From positions 186,001 to 250,000 of the forward strand of contig JADKHK010000013.1 in the NCBI GenBank assembly GCA_016721845.1: a stretch of DNA of 64,000 nt, written 5' to 3'. Positions 33,006-41,721 of the stretch are shown piece after piece. The stretch is from Lysobacterales bacterium (GTDB lineage Bacteria; Pseudomonadota; Gammaproteobacteria; Xanthomonadales; Ahniellaceae). Position 1 is the stretch's first letter. Each line of letters starts with the position of its first letter. The position numbers and the translations under genes are program-made. The notes beneath the pieces are model-generated. The model made no database searches. It was not told the origin of the DNA and worked only from the letters and a program-made list of their open reading frames with translations.

Positions 33006-34811
33006 TCAGTCCGTGCCTGCGCCGGTCGCGTGCGCGTCGGCCTGCATCCGCCACAACTCGGCGTAGCGACCATTGCGGGCGAGCAGATCGGCATGATGCC
33101 CGGACTCGACCAGGCGGCCGCCATCGAGCACCAGGATGCGGTCGGCGTCGACGATGGTCGAGAGCCGATGCGCGATGATCAGCGTCGTGCGGTTGCGCGC
33201 GACCTCGTCGAGTTGGGCCTGGATCAGCCGTTCCGTGCCGGTATCCAGTGCTGACGTGGCCTCGTCGAGGATCAGCAGTGGCGGATTCTTGAGCAGTGTG
33301 CGCGCAATCGCCACCCGCTGCTTCTCGCCGCCAGACAGCTTCAGCCCGCGTTCGCCCACTTGCGATTCGAAGCCGTCCGGCAGGCGTTCGATCAGGTCGA
33401 GGATTTGTGCCCCGCGCGCGGCGGCAATCACCTCGTCGCGCGTCGCGCCTGGGCGGCCGTAGGCGATGTTGAAATAAATCGTGTCGTTGAAGAGCACGGT
33501 GTCCTGCGGAACGATGCCGATGGCGGCGCGCAGCGACCCTTGGGTGACCGCACGCAGGTCCTGCCCGTTGATCGTGATGCGGCCGCTGTCAACGTCGTAG
33601 AAGCGGTACAGCAGGCGCGCCAGCGTCGATTTGCCGGCACCGGTCGCGCCGACCACGGCCACGGTCTGCCCGGCCGGAACCTCGAAACTCAGGTCCTGCA
33701 GGATGGCGCGACGCGGGTCGTAGCCGAAGCCGACGTGTTCGAAGCGAACCGAGGCGCTGCCCGGCACCAGCGGCTTCGCGTCGGCTGCGTCCTGCACGTC
33801 GCGCGACTCCGCCAGCAGCGCGAACATGCGCTCGATATTGGTCAGCGCCTGCTTGACCTCGCGGTAGACCATGCCGAGATAGTTCAGCGGCATCGACAGC
33901 TGCAGCAGGAAGGCATTGACCAGCACCAGGTCGCCGATGCTCATGTGGCCCGCGACCACACCGGCGGCCGCGCGCCAGACCAGCAGCGACAGGCCGATCG
34001 CGACGATCGAACTCTGGCCGATGTTGAGCAGCGCCAGTGTCTTGAGACTGCGCACGCGCGCATTTTCCAGAGTCTGCAAGCCATGGTCGTAGCGGTCGGC
34101 CTCGAAGCCCTCGTTGTTGAAATACTTGACGGTTTCGTAGTTCAGCAGGGAGTCGACCGCGCGCGCGTTGGCATTCGTGTCGGCCTCGTTCATGGCCTTG
34201 TAATAGCGGATGCGCCACTCGGTGACCGCGAAGGTGAAGGCGACATAGAGGGTCAGCGTGCCGAGCGTGATCCACGCGAACGACGCATCGAAACTCCTCA
34301 CCAGGATGATGCAGACGACGGTGATCTCGATCAGCGTCGGCAGGATCGTGTAGACGGTCCAGTCGAGCAGGTCCGAGACCGCACCCATGCCGCGTTCCAG
34401 GTCGCGCGAGATGCCGCCGGTGCGGCGTTCCAGATGGAAGCGCAGTGACAAGGCATGGAGGTGTTCGAACACCGCCAGCGTGATCGAGCGAGCCGTGCGC
34501 GCCATGACCCGCGCGAACACGATCTGGCGCAGTTCGGTGAACAGGGTGGATGCGAGCCGCAACGCGCCATAGGTCGCGAGCAGCAACACCGGCACGGTCA
34601 GCGGCGCGAGCTTCGGATCGAGTGCGTCGACGATCTGCTTGAGCAGCAGCGAGACACTGATCGTCGCTGCCTTCGCGCCAATCAGGAACACCATCGCGAC
34701 GATGATCCGCAGCCTGAAGCGCCACACGTAGGGCCACAGTGCCCGCAACGTGGCGAAGCCGCCCTCGGGCGGCGCAGTGGCGGATTGCAGCGGATGCGGG
34801 ATCGCGGACAT
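33006..34811 (-). CDS. ATM1/HMT1-type ABC exporter (fused permease and ATPase)
   Basis: The 601-residue half-transporter has an ABC transmembrane region with about six helices (residues 25-320) and an ATPase with Walker A (G-A-T-G-A-G-K-S-T), signature L-S-G-G-E-K-Q-R, Walker B L-L-I-L-D-E-A-T and H-loop A-H-R-L-S-T. The segment Y-F-N-N-E at the end of the membrane part matches the ATM1/ABCB7 group, which exports glutathione-linked sulfur or metal compounds. It probably works as a homodimer in the inner membrane. It is divergently transcribed from the small DUF4399 gene, with about 54 bases between the two starts. Confidence 0.92.
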   Translation of the reverse strand: MSAIPHPLQSATAPPEGGFATLRALWPYVWRFRLRIIVAMVFLIGAKAATISVSLLLKQIVDALDPKLAPLTVPVLLLATYGALRLASTLFTELRQIVFARVMARTARSITLAVFEHLHALSLRFHLERRTGGISRDLERGMGAVSDLLDWTVYTILPTLIEITVVCIILVRSFDASFAWITLGTLTLYVAFTFAVTEWRIRYYKAMNEADTNANARAVDSLLNYETVKYFNNEGFEADRYDHGLQTLENARVRSLKTLALLNIGQSSIVAIGLSLLVWRAAAGVVAGHMSIGDLVLVNAFLLQLSMPLNYLGMVYREVKQALTNIERMFALLAESRDVQDAADAKPLVPGSASVRFEHVGFGYDPRRAILQDLSFEVPAGQTVAVVGATGAGKSTLARLLYRFYDVDSGRITINGQDLRAVTQGSLRAAIGIVPQDTVLFNDTIYFNIAYGRPGATRDEVIAAARGAQILDLIERLPDGFESQVGERGLKLSGGEKQRVAIARTLLKNPPLLILDEATSALDTGTERLIQAQLDEVARNRTTLIIAHRLSTIVDADRILVLDGGRLVESGHHADLLARNGRYAELWRMQADAHATGAGTD

Positions 34812-34865
34812 CGTGGGCTCGTGACAGAGTTGGGACTATGATGACCGCGTCACCATCGACTGGAG

Positions 34866-35294
34866 ATGATCATGCGTTTGCTGCTTTCAAGTCTGGTCCT
34901 GCTGTCGGCGACCGCCTTCGCGGACGACGCGCCTGCACCCACGCCGGCCCCGGCCGGCGCCAGCGCCTACATCATTGCCCCGGCCGATGGTGCGACGGTG
35001 AAAGGCGAGGTGACCGTGCGTTTCGGCCTGCGTGGCATGGGCGTCGCCCCCGCCGGCATCGCCCAGGCGAATACCGGGCATCATCACCTGCTGATCGACG
35101 TCGACACCCTGCCCAAGGCCGGCGAGGCCATCCCCAACGATGCCCAGCATCGCCATTTCGGCGGCGGCCAGACCGAAGTCGCGCTGACGCTCGCGCCCGG
35201 CAAACACACGCTGCGCCTGCTGCTCGGCGATCACCTGCATCGGCCGCATGATCCGCCGGTGATGTCGGAACCGGTCACGATTACGGTCGAGTGA
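34866..35294 (+). CDS. DUF4399 family exported protein
   Basis: The 142-residue protein has a signal peptide (M-R-L-L-L-S-S-L-V-L-L-S-A-T-A-F-A) and a Pro/Ala spacer. A DUF4399 domain follows with histidine-rich segments N-T-G-H-H-H-L-L-I-D, A-Q-H-R-H-F-G-G-G-Q and D-H-L-H-R-P-H-D. Function is unknown for the family; the clusters of histidines suggest metal binding in the periplasm. It is divergent from the ABC exporter, whose close relatives handle metal or sulfur compounds, but a link is only a guess. Confidence 0.85.
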   Translation: MIMRLLLSSLVLLSATAFADDAPAPTPAPAGASAYIIAPADGATVKGEVTVRFGLRGMGVAPAGIAQANTGHHHLLIDVDTLPKAGEAIPNDAQHRHFGGGQTEVALTLAPGKHTLRLLLGDHLHRPHDPPVMSEPVTITVE

Positions 35295-35321
35295 GCCCGA
35301 GCGCACGCTCCGCTTGCAGGC

Positions 35322-36407
35322 TCAACCGGCCCCGCCCGCTCTCAGGGTTTCCAGGATCTTCGCATCCGGCACCGACGCGATGATCTCGGCGCGACCGATG
35401 CCGCGCCACAGAATCAATCGCAACTGGCCGCTGACGGCCTTCTTGTCGAGGCGCATCGCATCGAGCAGCTTGTCGGCGGGATAGCCGTGCGGAATGCGCG
35501 TCGGCAGTCCGAGCCGGACCAGCAAGTCATTCAGGCGATCCAGATCGGCGCTGCTGGCCATGCCGATTCGTGCCGAAAGTTCCGCCGCCAGCACCATGCC
35601 GACTGCGACGGCCTCGCCATGATTGAGTCCGCGGTATTCACCCAGGGTCTCGATGGCGTGGCCGAACGTGTGTCCGAAGTTCAGCAGTGCCCGCTCGCCA
35701 TCCTCGCGTTCGTCGCGCGCGACCACGCCGGCCTTGTGGCGCACGCTGCGCTCGATCGCTTCGACGGTACTGTCTGATTTCAGCATCAGCAGTGCTTCGG
35801 CGTGATGTTCGAGCCAGCCGAAAAAGGCGTGGTCGCCGATCGCGCCGTACTTCACCACTTCGGCGAATCCCGCACGCAGCTCGCGCTTGGGCAGGGTGGC
35901 CAGCACGGCGGGATCGATCAGCACGGCGCGCGGCTGATGGAAGGCGCCGACCAGGTTCTTGCCCTGCGCCAGGTTCACCGCGGTCTTGCCGCCGACCGAG
36001 GAATCGACCATGGCCAGCAAGGTCGTCGGAATCTGCACGAAGGGCACGCCGCGCATCCACAGCGCCGCCGCGAACCCGGTGAGGTCGCCGATCACGCCAC
36101 CGCCCAGCGCGATGAGTGTGGCATCGCGGCTGGCTCCGATCTTCGCCAGCGCGGAGAAAACCCGATCGGCATTGACGAGCGATTTCTGCACTTCGCCATC
36201 GGGCAGCACCAGGCTCGCCAGGCTGCGCGCCGACAGTGCCTGACGCACGCGATCGAGCGCGAGTGGCGCGACCACCTCGTTGCTCACGACCAGCACGTGG
36301 CGACCCGCCACCGTGGCCTTGATCGCCTCGGGATCGTCGAGCAGGCCGGGGGCAATCGTGACCGGATAACTGCGCGCGCCGAGTTGCACGTCGACGACCC
36401 GCTTCAT
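35322..36407 (-). CDS. aroB: 3-dehydroquinate synthase
   Basis: The 361-residue enzyme carries out the second step of the shikimate pathway, cyclising DAHP to 3-dehydroquinate. Motifs include G-G-G-V-I-G-D-L-T-G-F-A-A near residue 106, M-V-D-S-S-V-G-G-K-T-A near 140, and N-F-G-H-T-F-G-H-A-I-E near 250 with metal-binding histidines. The ATG at 36407 overlaps the aroK stop as ATGA, giving the usual coupled aroKB pair. The longer open frame to 36431 runs into aroK and is not used. Confidence 0.97.
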   Translation of the reverse strand: MKRVVDVQLGARSYPVTIAPGLLDDPEAIKATVAGRHVLVVSNEVVAPLALDRVRQALSARSLASLVLPDGEVQKSLVNADRVFSALAKIGASRDATLIALGGGVIGDLTGFAAALWMRGVPFVQIPTTLLAMVDSSVGGKTAVNLAQGKNLVGAFHQPRAVLIDPAVLATLPKRELRAGFAEVVKYGAIGDHAFFGWLEHHAEALLMLKSDSTVEAIERSVRHKAGVVARDEREDGERALLNFGHTFGHAIETLGEYRGLNHGEAVAVGMVLAAELSARIGMASSADLDRLNDLLVRLGLPTRIPHGYPADKLLDAMRLDKKAVSGQLRLILWRGIGRAEIIASVPDAKILETLRAGGAG

Positions 36408-36946
36408 GCCGCGACTCCCGCGCGCTGCCACTGCATTTCCAGGCGCGCGGCGATCTGGCGCGCCGCCTGCGCGACCGCTGAATTCGAACCGGTGACGGTC
36501 ATGTCGGCGATCTCCTCGTACAGCGGATTGCGCAATTGCGCCATGGCTTCCAGGCGCTCGCGTCGGTCCGGTGCCCGCAGCAGCGGACGCTTGGCATCAC
36601 GGGCCAGTCGCGTGAGTTGCTGCGGCACGCTGGCCGACAGGTAGAGCACGTAACCGTGGGCATGAAGCAGGCTGCGGTTGGATTCCGCGAGCACCGCGCC
36701 GCCGCCGGTGGCGAGCACCACGCCATCGCGATGCGTCAGTTCCTCGATCAGGCGTGATTCGCGCTGCCGGAATCCGGTTTCGCCCTCGAGTTCGAAGATC
36801 AACGCGACGCTGACGCCGTTGCGGCGTTCGATCTCTTCGTCGAGGTCGACGAAGGGCAGGGCGAAATGGGCGGCGAGACGCCGGCCGATCGTGCTCTTGC
36901 CTGCGCCCATCGGCCCGATCAGGAACAGATTCGGCGAAGGATTCAT
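36404..36946 (-). CDS. aroK: Shikimate kinase
   Basis: The 180-residue protein has the P-loop G-P-M-G-A-G-K-S-T at residues 11-19, the shikimate-binding D-L-D-E-E-I-E-R-R near 36, and V-L-A-T-G-G-G-A-V near 76. It phosphorylates shikimate for aromatic amino acid synthesis. It is the first gene of the aroK-aroB pair and is divergent from the exosortase gene, with 46 bases between the two starts. Confidence 0.96.
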   Translation of the reverse strand: MNPSPNLFLIGPMGAGKSTIGRRLAAHFALPFVDLDEEIERRNGVSVALIFELEGETGFRQRESRLIEELTHRDGVVLATGGGAVLAESNRSLLHAHGYVLYLSASVPQQLTRLARDAKRPLLRAPDRRERLEAMAQLRNPLYEEIADMTVTGSNSAVAQAARQIAARLEMQWQRAGVAA

Positions 36947-36992
36947 GTCGGGATGCTAGCATCGGCGACTTCGATTCCTTCGCGTTCCCGGC

Positions 36993-37556
36993 ATGCTGCG
37001 CTTCTCGATCCTGTTCCTCGTTCTGCTCCTCGTCCTGTTCACGCTGGAAGTGCTGGGTCCGGTCGAAAAGCACGTCATCCTGCCGTTCACCGAAAGCCTG
37101 GCGACGTTCTCGACCTGGCTGATCCGCCTGTTCGATGATTCGGTGAAAACCTACGGCAATGTCATCCAGAGCACCTCGGTGGCCTGGGGCGTGTCGATTG
37201 AACGCGGTTGCAACGGCGTCGAGGCGGTGATCATCCTGTTCGCTGCGATCTTCGCGTTCCCGGCACCTTGGCGACATCGATTCGTCGGCTTCGGTCTCGG
37301 TTTCCTCGCGATCCAGAGCCTGAATATCGTGCGGATCGTCAGCCTGTTCTACCTCGGCGAATGGGAAACCGCGAAGTGCTTGCCCGGGCAGGAATGCCAT
37401 CGCCTGTGGTTCGACTGGTTTCATCTCTACCTGTGGCAGGCACTGATCATCCTCGACGCCCTCGTGGTCTGGCTGATCTGGCTGCGCTACCTGCCGCGTC
37501 CCGAGCGTCGCGACCGCCCGCCGCCGTCGGCGCCGATGACGCCGGCCGTGGCCTGA
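36993..37556 (+). CDS. xrtH: Exosortase H (XrtH-type transpeptidase)
   Basis: The 187-residue inner-membrane protein has about five helices and the exosortase/archaeosortase active site. Cys at residue 73 lies in E-R-G-C-N-G-V-E-A, Arg at 114 in N-I-V-R-I-V-S, and His at 144 in D-W-F-H-L-Y-L-W-Q. Size and the R-G-C-N-G-V-E-A motif fit exosortase H, the single-domain type known to process proteins with short C-terminal signals containing a membrane helix and basic tail. No such substrate is encoded in this window. It is followed 4 bases later by an SDR-family gene on the same strand. Confidence 0.9.
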   Translation: MLRFSILFLVLLLVLFTLEVLGPVEKHVILPFTESLATFSTWLIRLFDDSVKTYGNVIQSTSVAWGVSIERGCNGVEAVIILFAAIFAFPAPWRHRFVGFGLGFLAIQSLNIVRIVSLFYLGEWETAKCLPGQECHRLWFDWFHLYLWQALIILDALVVWLIWLRYLPRPERRDRPPPSAPMTPAVA

Positions 37557-37560
37557 ATCG

Positions 37561-38373
37561 ATGTCCCTGCCGCGCGTGCTGATCGCCGGCAGCGGCGATC
37601 TGGGGCGCCGGATCGCGGCCCGCCTGCGCGAGGCCGGTGCATCCGTGGTGTCGATCGCACGGCGTCCGCGTCCGGACGAACCCGACCTGATCGCGCTCGA
37701 CCTGACCCAGCCCGTCGCGGTTCGGCTGCCCGATGCCTTCGACGTGCTGGTGCACTGTCTGGCGCCCGCAATCCGCGACGAGGCCGCCTATCGGGCGGTC
37801 TATGTCGATGCCCTGCGTCATTTGCTCGATGCCGTTCCCGGCGCGCGCCGACTGGTTTTCGTCTCCAGCACGGCGGTGTATGGCGACCACGGCGGCGCCC
37901 GGGTCGACGAGTCGGCCGAGTGCCGTCCGCGCGAGTTCAATGGCCGCGTCCTGCTGGAGGCTGAGGGGCTGGCCCGGTCCTGTGGTCGCGACGCCCTGGT
38001 GCTGCGCCTTGGCGGACTCTACGGCCCCGGGCGCGAGATGTTGCTGCGGCGGGTGCGTTCCGGCGAGCCGCTGCCGGTGTCGGAGCCACCGCTGTACAGC
38101 AACCGCATCCATGTCGACGACGCCGCCGCAGCCGCAAGCCATCTGATCACGCAGTCGGCTGCCGGCACCTTCAACCTGGTCGACGATTGCAACGCGCCGC
38201 AGCCCGACGTGCTGGACTGGCTGGCCGACCGTCTGCAATGGCCGCGTCTGGCTCGCGTCGCGGGACCGGTTCCGGCGGAGAACAAGCGGGTCGACAACGG
38301 TCGCCTGCGCGGCACCGGATTCCGCTTCGACTATCCCGACTACCTCACCGGTTACGACGCGCTGTTGCGGTGA
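37561..38373 (+). CDS. NAD-dependent epimerase/dehydratase-like (SDR) protein
   Basis: The 270-residue protein has the nucleotide-binding G-S-G-D-L-G-R-R near residue 10 and an atypical SDR core with V-S-S-T-A-V-Y-G-D (about residues 101-109) and later N-R-I-H-V-D-D-A-A-A-A-A. The overall pattern matches the YeeZ-like extended SDR group, cytoplasmic proteins with unknown substrates. It starts 4 bases after xrtH and is probably cotranscribed, but no functional link is known. Confidence 0.85.
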   Translation: MSLPRVLIAGSGDLGRRIAARLREAGASVVSIARRPRPDEPDLIALDLTQPVAVRLPDAFDVLVHCLAPAIRDEAAYRAVYVDALRHLLDAVPGARRLVFVSSTAVYGDHGGARVDESAECRPREFNGRVLLEAEGLARSCGRDALVLRLGGLYGPGREMLLRRVRSGEPLPVSEPPLYSNRIHVDDAAAAASHLITQSAAGTFNLVDDCNAPQPDVLDWLADRLQWPRLARVAGPVPAENKRVDNGRLRGTGFRFDYPDYLTGYDALLR

Positions 38374-38442
38374 CATCGGCGCGAACACAGGGGGTAGACT
38401 CGACAGGTGCATCCGCACAATCCCATCACGGCGAGGAATCCC

Positions 38443-38652
38443 ATGGCGACCAATATCGCGAAAGTCATCGAAGTCACCGCATCGTCCAGCAAGGGTATCG
38501 AGGATGCCGTCCAGTCCGGCCTGAAAAAGGTCGCGAAGACGGTCAAGGGCATCAAGGGTGCATGGGTCAGCGACATCAAGGTCGTGACCGGCGACGACGG
38601 CAAGGTCGTCGAGTGGCGCGTCAACCTGCGCATCAGTTTCCTGGTCGAATGA
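38443..38652 (+). CDS. Dodecin-family flavin-binding protein
   Basis: The 69-residue protein reads K-V-I-E-V-T-A-S-S-S-K-G-I-E-D-A-V and ends W-R-V-N-L-R-I-S-F-L-V-E, the whole length of a dodecin. Dodecins form 12-subunit shells that store flavin in the cytoplasm. The tryptophan in G-A-W-V-S-D-I matches the flavin-stacking residue of bacterial members. The start at 38443 is behind a good ribosome-binding sequence (gaggaatccc). A strong hairpin follows the stop. Confidence 0.93.
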   Translation: MATNIAKVIEVTASSSKGIEDAVQSGLKKVAKTVKGIKGAWVSDIKVVTGDDGKVVEWRVNLRISFLVE

Positions 38653-38656
38653 GGTC

Positions 38657-38700
38657 CACGGCCGACGACGCGGACGTCGCTGTTCGCGTCATCGGCCGTG
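38657..38700 (+). terminator. Long stem-loop after dodecin
   Basis: Bases 38657-38672 and 38685-38700 pair over 16 positions with one mismatch (cacggccgacgacgcg with cgcgtcatcggccgtg) around a 12-base loop. It is followed by ttgcgcggctttt. The position directly behind the dodecin stop fits a terminator. Confidence 0.7.
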
Positions 38701-38800
38701 TTGCGCGGCTTTTCATTCCGGCGCGCCTGACTTATTGTTGCGGCAGGTTCGCAACAGTTGTTTGCGACAGATGCCGCCCAGTCGCGGACAAGGAACAGGA

Positions 38801-39517
38801 ATGGCCAACGAAGCCGTAGTAGTAGGACTGCTGGAAGACGACCGCGATCAGGCCGATCTGTATCGCGCCTGGCTCGAACAGGCCGGTTTTCTGGTGCGCG
38901 CCTACGCCGAAGTGAAGGATTTCCGGCGCCGGCTCGGTGCGGAATCGATCGATTTGCTGCTGCTCGACTGGAACCTCGGCGAAGGTTCCGGGCTGGATCT
39001 GCTGGAGTGGTTGCGCCAGTCGGCGCATGCCCGTCTGCCGGTGATCTTCCTGACCGCGCGCACGGCCGAAGAAGACATCGTCTCCGGATTGAAGGCGGGC
39101 GCCGATGATTACGTCGTCAAGCCGGCCAAGGCCTCGGAGCTGATCGCGCGCATCCAGACCGTCCTGCGCCGCAGTGGCGTCGCCAACACGCCGACGGGCG
39201 GTGGCGGTGGCTGGGTCGAGGAAGTCCTGCCCTACAAGTTCGACCTCGACAAGCGCTCGGTCAGCCTGAATGGCGAATTGATCGACCTCACCGACCGCGA
39301 ATTCGATCTCGCTTCCTACCTGTTCCGTCGTCATGGCCGCATCGTCAGTCGTGCCGCGCTGCTGGAAAACGTCTGGAACCTTGGCGGTGACGTGAACACG
39401 CGCACCGTCGACACCCACGTCAGCCGTCTGCGCAAGAAGATGCTGCTGACCGGCGAGAGCGGCTGGATGCTGAGCGCCGTCTACCAGCACGGTTACCGCC
39501 TCGAACCGGCGAAGTGA
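38801..39517 (+). CDS. OmpR-family response regulator
   Basis: The 238-residue protein has a receiver domain with acidic pocket E-D-D at residues 12-14 and phospho-accepting Asp near 56 (L-L-L-D-W-N-L-G-E). A winged-helix DNA-binding domain follows (L-T-D-R-E-F-D-L-A-S-Y-L, then R-T-V-D-T-H-V-S-R-L-R-K-K). It should bind DNA when phosphorylated. No sensor kinase is next to it, so its partner must be elsewhere. The ATG at 38801 is used because a clear aaggaacagg precedes it; the frame upstream is not conserved-looking. Confidence 0.9.
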   Translation: MANEAVVVGLLEDDRDQADLYRAWLEQAGFLVRAYAEVKDFRRRLGAESIDLLLLDWNLGEGSGLDLLEWLRQSAHARLPVIFLTARTAEEDIVSGLKAGADDYVVKPAKASELIARIQTVLRRSGVANTPTGGGGGWVEEVLPYKFDLDKRSVSLNGELIDLTDREFDLASYLFRRHGRIVSRAALLENVWNLGGDVNTRTVDTHVSRLRKKMLLTGESGWMLSAVYQHGYRLEPAK

Positions 39518-39547
39518 TGCCCTTGTCCTGATCGGCCGGATCGCCTC

Positions 39548-39569
39548 GGCACTCCGGCATTGGAGTGCC
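39548..39569 (+). promoter_or_regulatory. Hairpin covering the pdxH ribosome-binding site
   Basis: The arms ggcactcc and ggagtgcc form a perfect 8-bp stem with a 6-base loop. The second arm contains the GGAG that lies 5 bases before the pdxH ATG, so folding would hide the ribosome-binding site. It could also terminate the upstream gene. Confidence 0.55.
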
Positions 39570-39570
39570 G

Positions 39571-40161
39571 ATGATGTTGTCCGACGAATTGCTGTCCACC
39601 TTCCAGCGCCTGATGGCCGAAGCCGAGGCCGCGGGTGAGTCCGATGCGAATGCGATGAACCTGGCGACGACGCAGTCCGACGGCCGCGTGTCGTCGCGCA
39701 TCGTGCTGCTGAAAGGACTGGATTCGCGGGGTTTCACGTTTTACACGAATCTCGACAGCGACAAGGGCCGACAACTGCGGGCGCATCCGCGCGCGGCACT
39801 GTGTTTCCACTGGAAGCGACTCCGCGACGGCGTGCAGGTCCGCGTCGAAGGTCAGGTCGAACCGGTGACCGACGAGGCCGCAGACGCCTATTTCGCGACG
39901 CGTCCCCGCGAGAGCCAGCTCGGCGCCTGGGCGTCCTTGCAGTCGCAGACCTTGCCCGACCGCGCCACCTTCGAGCAACGATTTGCCGAAGTCGAACAGC
40001 GTTACGCGAACGCACCGGTGCCGCGGCCGCCGCATTGGTCGGGCCGCTGCGTCAGGCCCGACCTGATCGAGTTCTGGTTCGGCGTGCGCTTCCGGCTGCA
40101 CGAGCGGCATCGCCACGAATGGCGCGACGGCGCCTGGCATTACCGACTGCTGTATCCGTGA
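39571..40161 (+). CDS. pdxH: Pyridoxine/pyridoxamine 5'-phosphate oxidase
   Basis: The 196-residue flavoenzyme makes pyridoxal 5'-phosphate, the active form of vitamin B6. Family motifs are S-S-R-I-V-L-L-K-G-L near residue 40, F-Y-T-N-L-D-S-D-K-G-R near 55, and W-S-G-R-C-V-R-P-D-L-I-E-F-W near 160. Possible starts are GTG 39565, ATG 39571 and ATG 39574; ATG 39571 has the best-placed GGAG. Its stop overlaps the next gene's GTG start, suggesting a coupled pair. Confidence 0.93.
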   Translation: MMLSDELLSTFQRLMAEAEAAGESDANAMNLATTQSDGRVSSRIVLLKGLDSRGFTFYTNLDSDKGRQLRAHPRAALCFHWKRLRDGVQVRVEGQVEPVTDEAADAYFATRPRESQLGAWASLQSQTLPDRATFEQRFAEVEQRYANAPVPRPPHWSGRCVRPDLIEFWFGVRFRLHERHRHEWRDGAWHYRLLYP

Positions 40162-40964
40162 CCGTTCGATATCCCGAGCGCATCGTCTGCCTGACCGAGG
40201 AACCGACCGAGGTGCTCTATGCCCTCGGCGAACAGGACCGCATCGTCGGCATTTCCGGCTTCACGGTGCGGCCGCCGCGTGCGCGGCGCGAGAAACCGAA
40301 GGTATCGGCGTTCCTGAGCGCGAAGATCGAACGCATCCTCGACCTCAAGCCGGACCTCGCGATCGGATTCTCCGATATCCAGGCCGATATCGCGCAGGCC
40401 CTGATCAAGGCCGGCATCGAAGTCTGGATCAGCAACCATCGCTCGGTCGAAGGCATTCGCGCCTACATCCTGCGCCTCGGTGCGATGGTGGGCGCGGTGG
40501 ACAAGGCGCGCGCCTATCTCGCCGACATCGATGCCGGCATCGAACGTATCCGTGCCCAGACCGCGGCTTGGCCGAAGCGGCCGCGCGTGTATGTCGAGGA
40601 ATGGGACGAGCCGCGGATCAGCGGCATCCAGTGGGTGGCCGAACTGGTACGGATTGCCGGAGGCGACGACATTTTTCCCGAGCTGGCCGCGGAACCGCTG
40701 GCTCGGCAGCGCATTCTCGCCAACGACGACGAGATCCTCCGGCGGGCACCGGAACTGGTGCTCGGCTCCTGGTGTGGCAAGAAGTTTCGACCCGATCTCG
40801 TGGCCGCGCGCCCCGGCTGGGCCGATGTGCCCGCGGTGCGATCCGGCGCACTGGTCGAAATCAAGTCGCCACTCATCCTGCAACCGGGTCCGGCGGCATT
40901 GACCGATGGCCTGTACGCGGTGCACGAGGCAATCGCCCGCGTCGCGATGTGCGAGCATCGGTGA
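40158..40964 (+). CDS. BtuF-like periplasmic-binding-fold protein without signal peptide
   Basis: The 268-residue protein begins with V-T-V-R-Y-P-E-R-I-V-C-L-T-E-E-P-T-E and carries the helical-backbone binding-protein fold used for cobalamin and siderophores (PF01497-like): L-K-P-D-L-A-I-G-F-S-D, a long central helix, and L-A-N-D-D-E-I-L-R-R-A-P-E-L-V-L. It has no signal peptide, which is unlike transport-linked BtuF. The GTG start overlaps the pdxH stop as GTGA. NCBI-type annotations usually call such proteins cobalamin-binding. The ligand cannot be read from the sequence. Confidence 0.78.
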   Translation: MTVRYPERIVCLTEEPTEVLYALGEQDRIVGISGFTVRPPRARREKPKVSAFLSAKIERILDLKPDLAIGFSDIQADIAQALIKAGIEVWISNHRSVEGIRAYILRLGAMVGAVDKARAYLADIDAGIERIRAQTAAWPKRPRVYVEEWDEPRISGIQWVAELVRIAGGDDIFPELAAEPLARQRILANDDEILRRAPELVLGSWCGKKFRPDLVAARPGWADVPAVRSGALVEIKSPLILQPGPAALTDGLYAVHEAIARVAMCEHR

Positions 40965-40983
40965 CGTTGATCAGGAGTACGCA

Positions 40984-41679
40984 ATGCGCAGCAAGCATGT
41001 CGAACGTCATCGCACCGATCGCATTGGCTGGCTGCGCGCCGCAGTCCTCGGCGCCAACGACGGCATCGTGTCCACGGCGAGTCTGGTCGTCGGCGTCGCC
41101 AGTGCCGGTGGTTCGATGCGCGAAGTGATGGTCGCGGGAACCGCGGGCCTGGTGGCCGGCGCGATGTCGATGGCCGCTGGCGAATACGTCTCGGTCAGTT
41201 CGCAGGCCGATACCGAGCGGGCCGATCTCGAACGTGAGCGCCAGGAACTCGCGACCGATGATGTTCACGAGCGCGTCGAACTGGCCGGCATTTACCAGCA
41301 GCGCGGTCTGGACCCGGAATTGGCGAAACAGGTGGCCGATCAGTTGATGGCGCACGATGCGCTGGGTGCCCATGCGCGCGACGAACTCGGGATTTCCGAG
41401 ATGGCGACGGCGCGCCCGGTACAGGCGGCATTCGCTTCCGCGCTGACCTTTGCCGTGGGCGCTGCGCTGCCGCTGCTGCCCGTCGTGCTGGGGCCGGATC
41501 GCGTGTCGGTCGCCGCCGTCTCGGCAATCTCCATGGTGTGCCTGGGTGGACTCGGTGCGCTTGCCGGCATTGCGGGCGGCGCCAAGCCGTGGGTAGGCAC
41601 GGTGCGCGTCATGGGCTGGGGAGCACTCGCGATGGGTGTCACCGCGGCGGCCGGACTGCTGTTCGGCGCCAGCGGCTGA
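40984..41679 (+). CDS. VIT-family (CCC1-like) membrane protein
   Basis: The 231-residue protein has about five membrane segments and the VIT1 signature: W-L-R-A-A-V-L-G-A-N-D-G-I-V-S-T near the N-terminus and S-M-A-A-G-E-Y-V-S-V-S-S-Q. A soluble glutamate-rich loop in the middle is the metal-binding domain in this family. Members move iron or manganese into stores or out of the cytoplasm. The start is chosen at the ATG behind tcaggagtac. It follows the BtuF-like gene by 19 bases. Confidence 0.88.
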   Translation: MRSKHVERHRTDRIGWLRAAVLGANDGIVSTASLVVGVASAGGSMREVMVAGTAGLVAGAMSMAAGEYVSVSSQADTERADLERERQELATDDVHERVELAGIYQQRGLDPELAKQVADQLMAHDALGAHARDELGISEMATARPVQAAFASALTFAVGAALPLLPVVLGPDRVSVAAVSAISMVCLGGLGALAGIAGGAKPWVGTVRVMGWGALAMGVTAAAGLLFGASG

Positions 41680-41721
41680 TCCCGCCGGGGGATTCGGCCG
41701 CGCCGGTTCCAGAGTCCGGCC

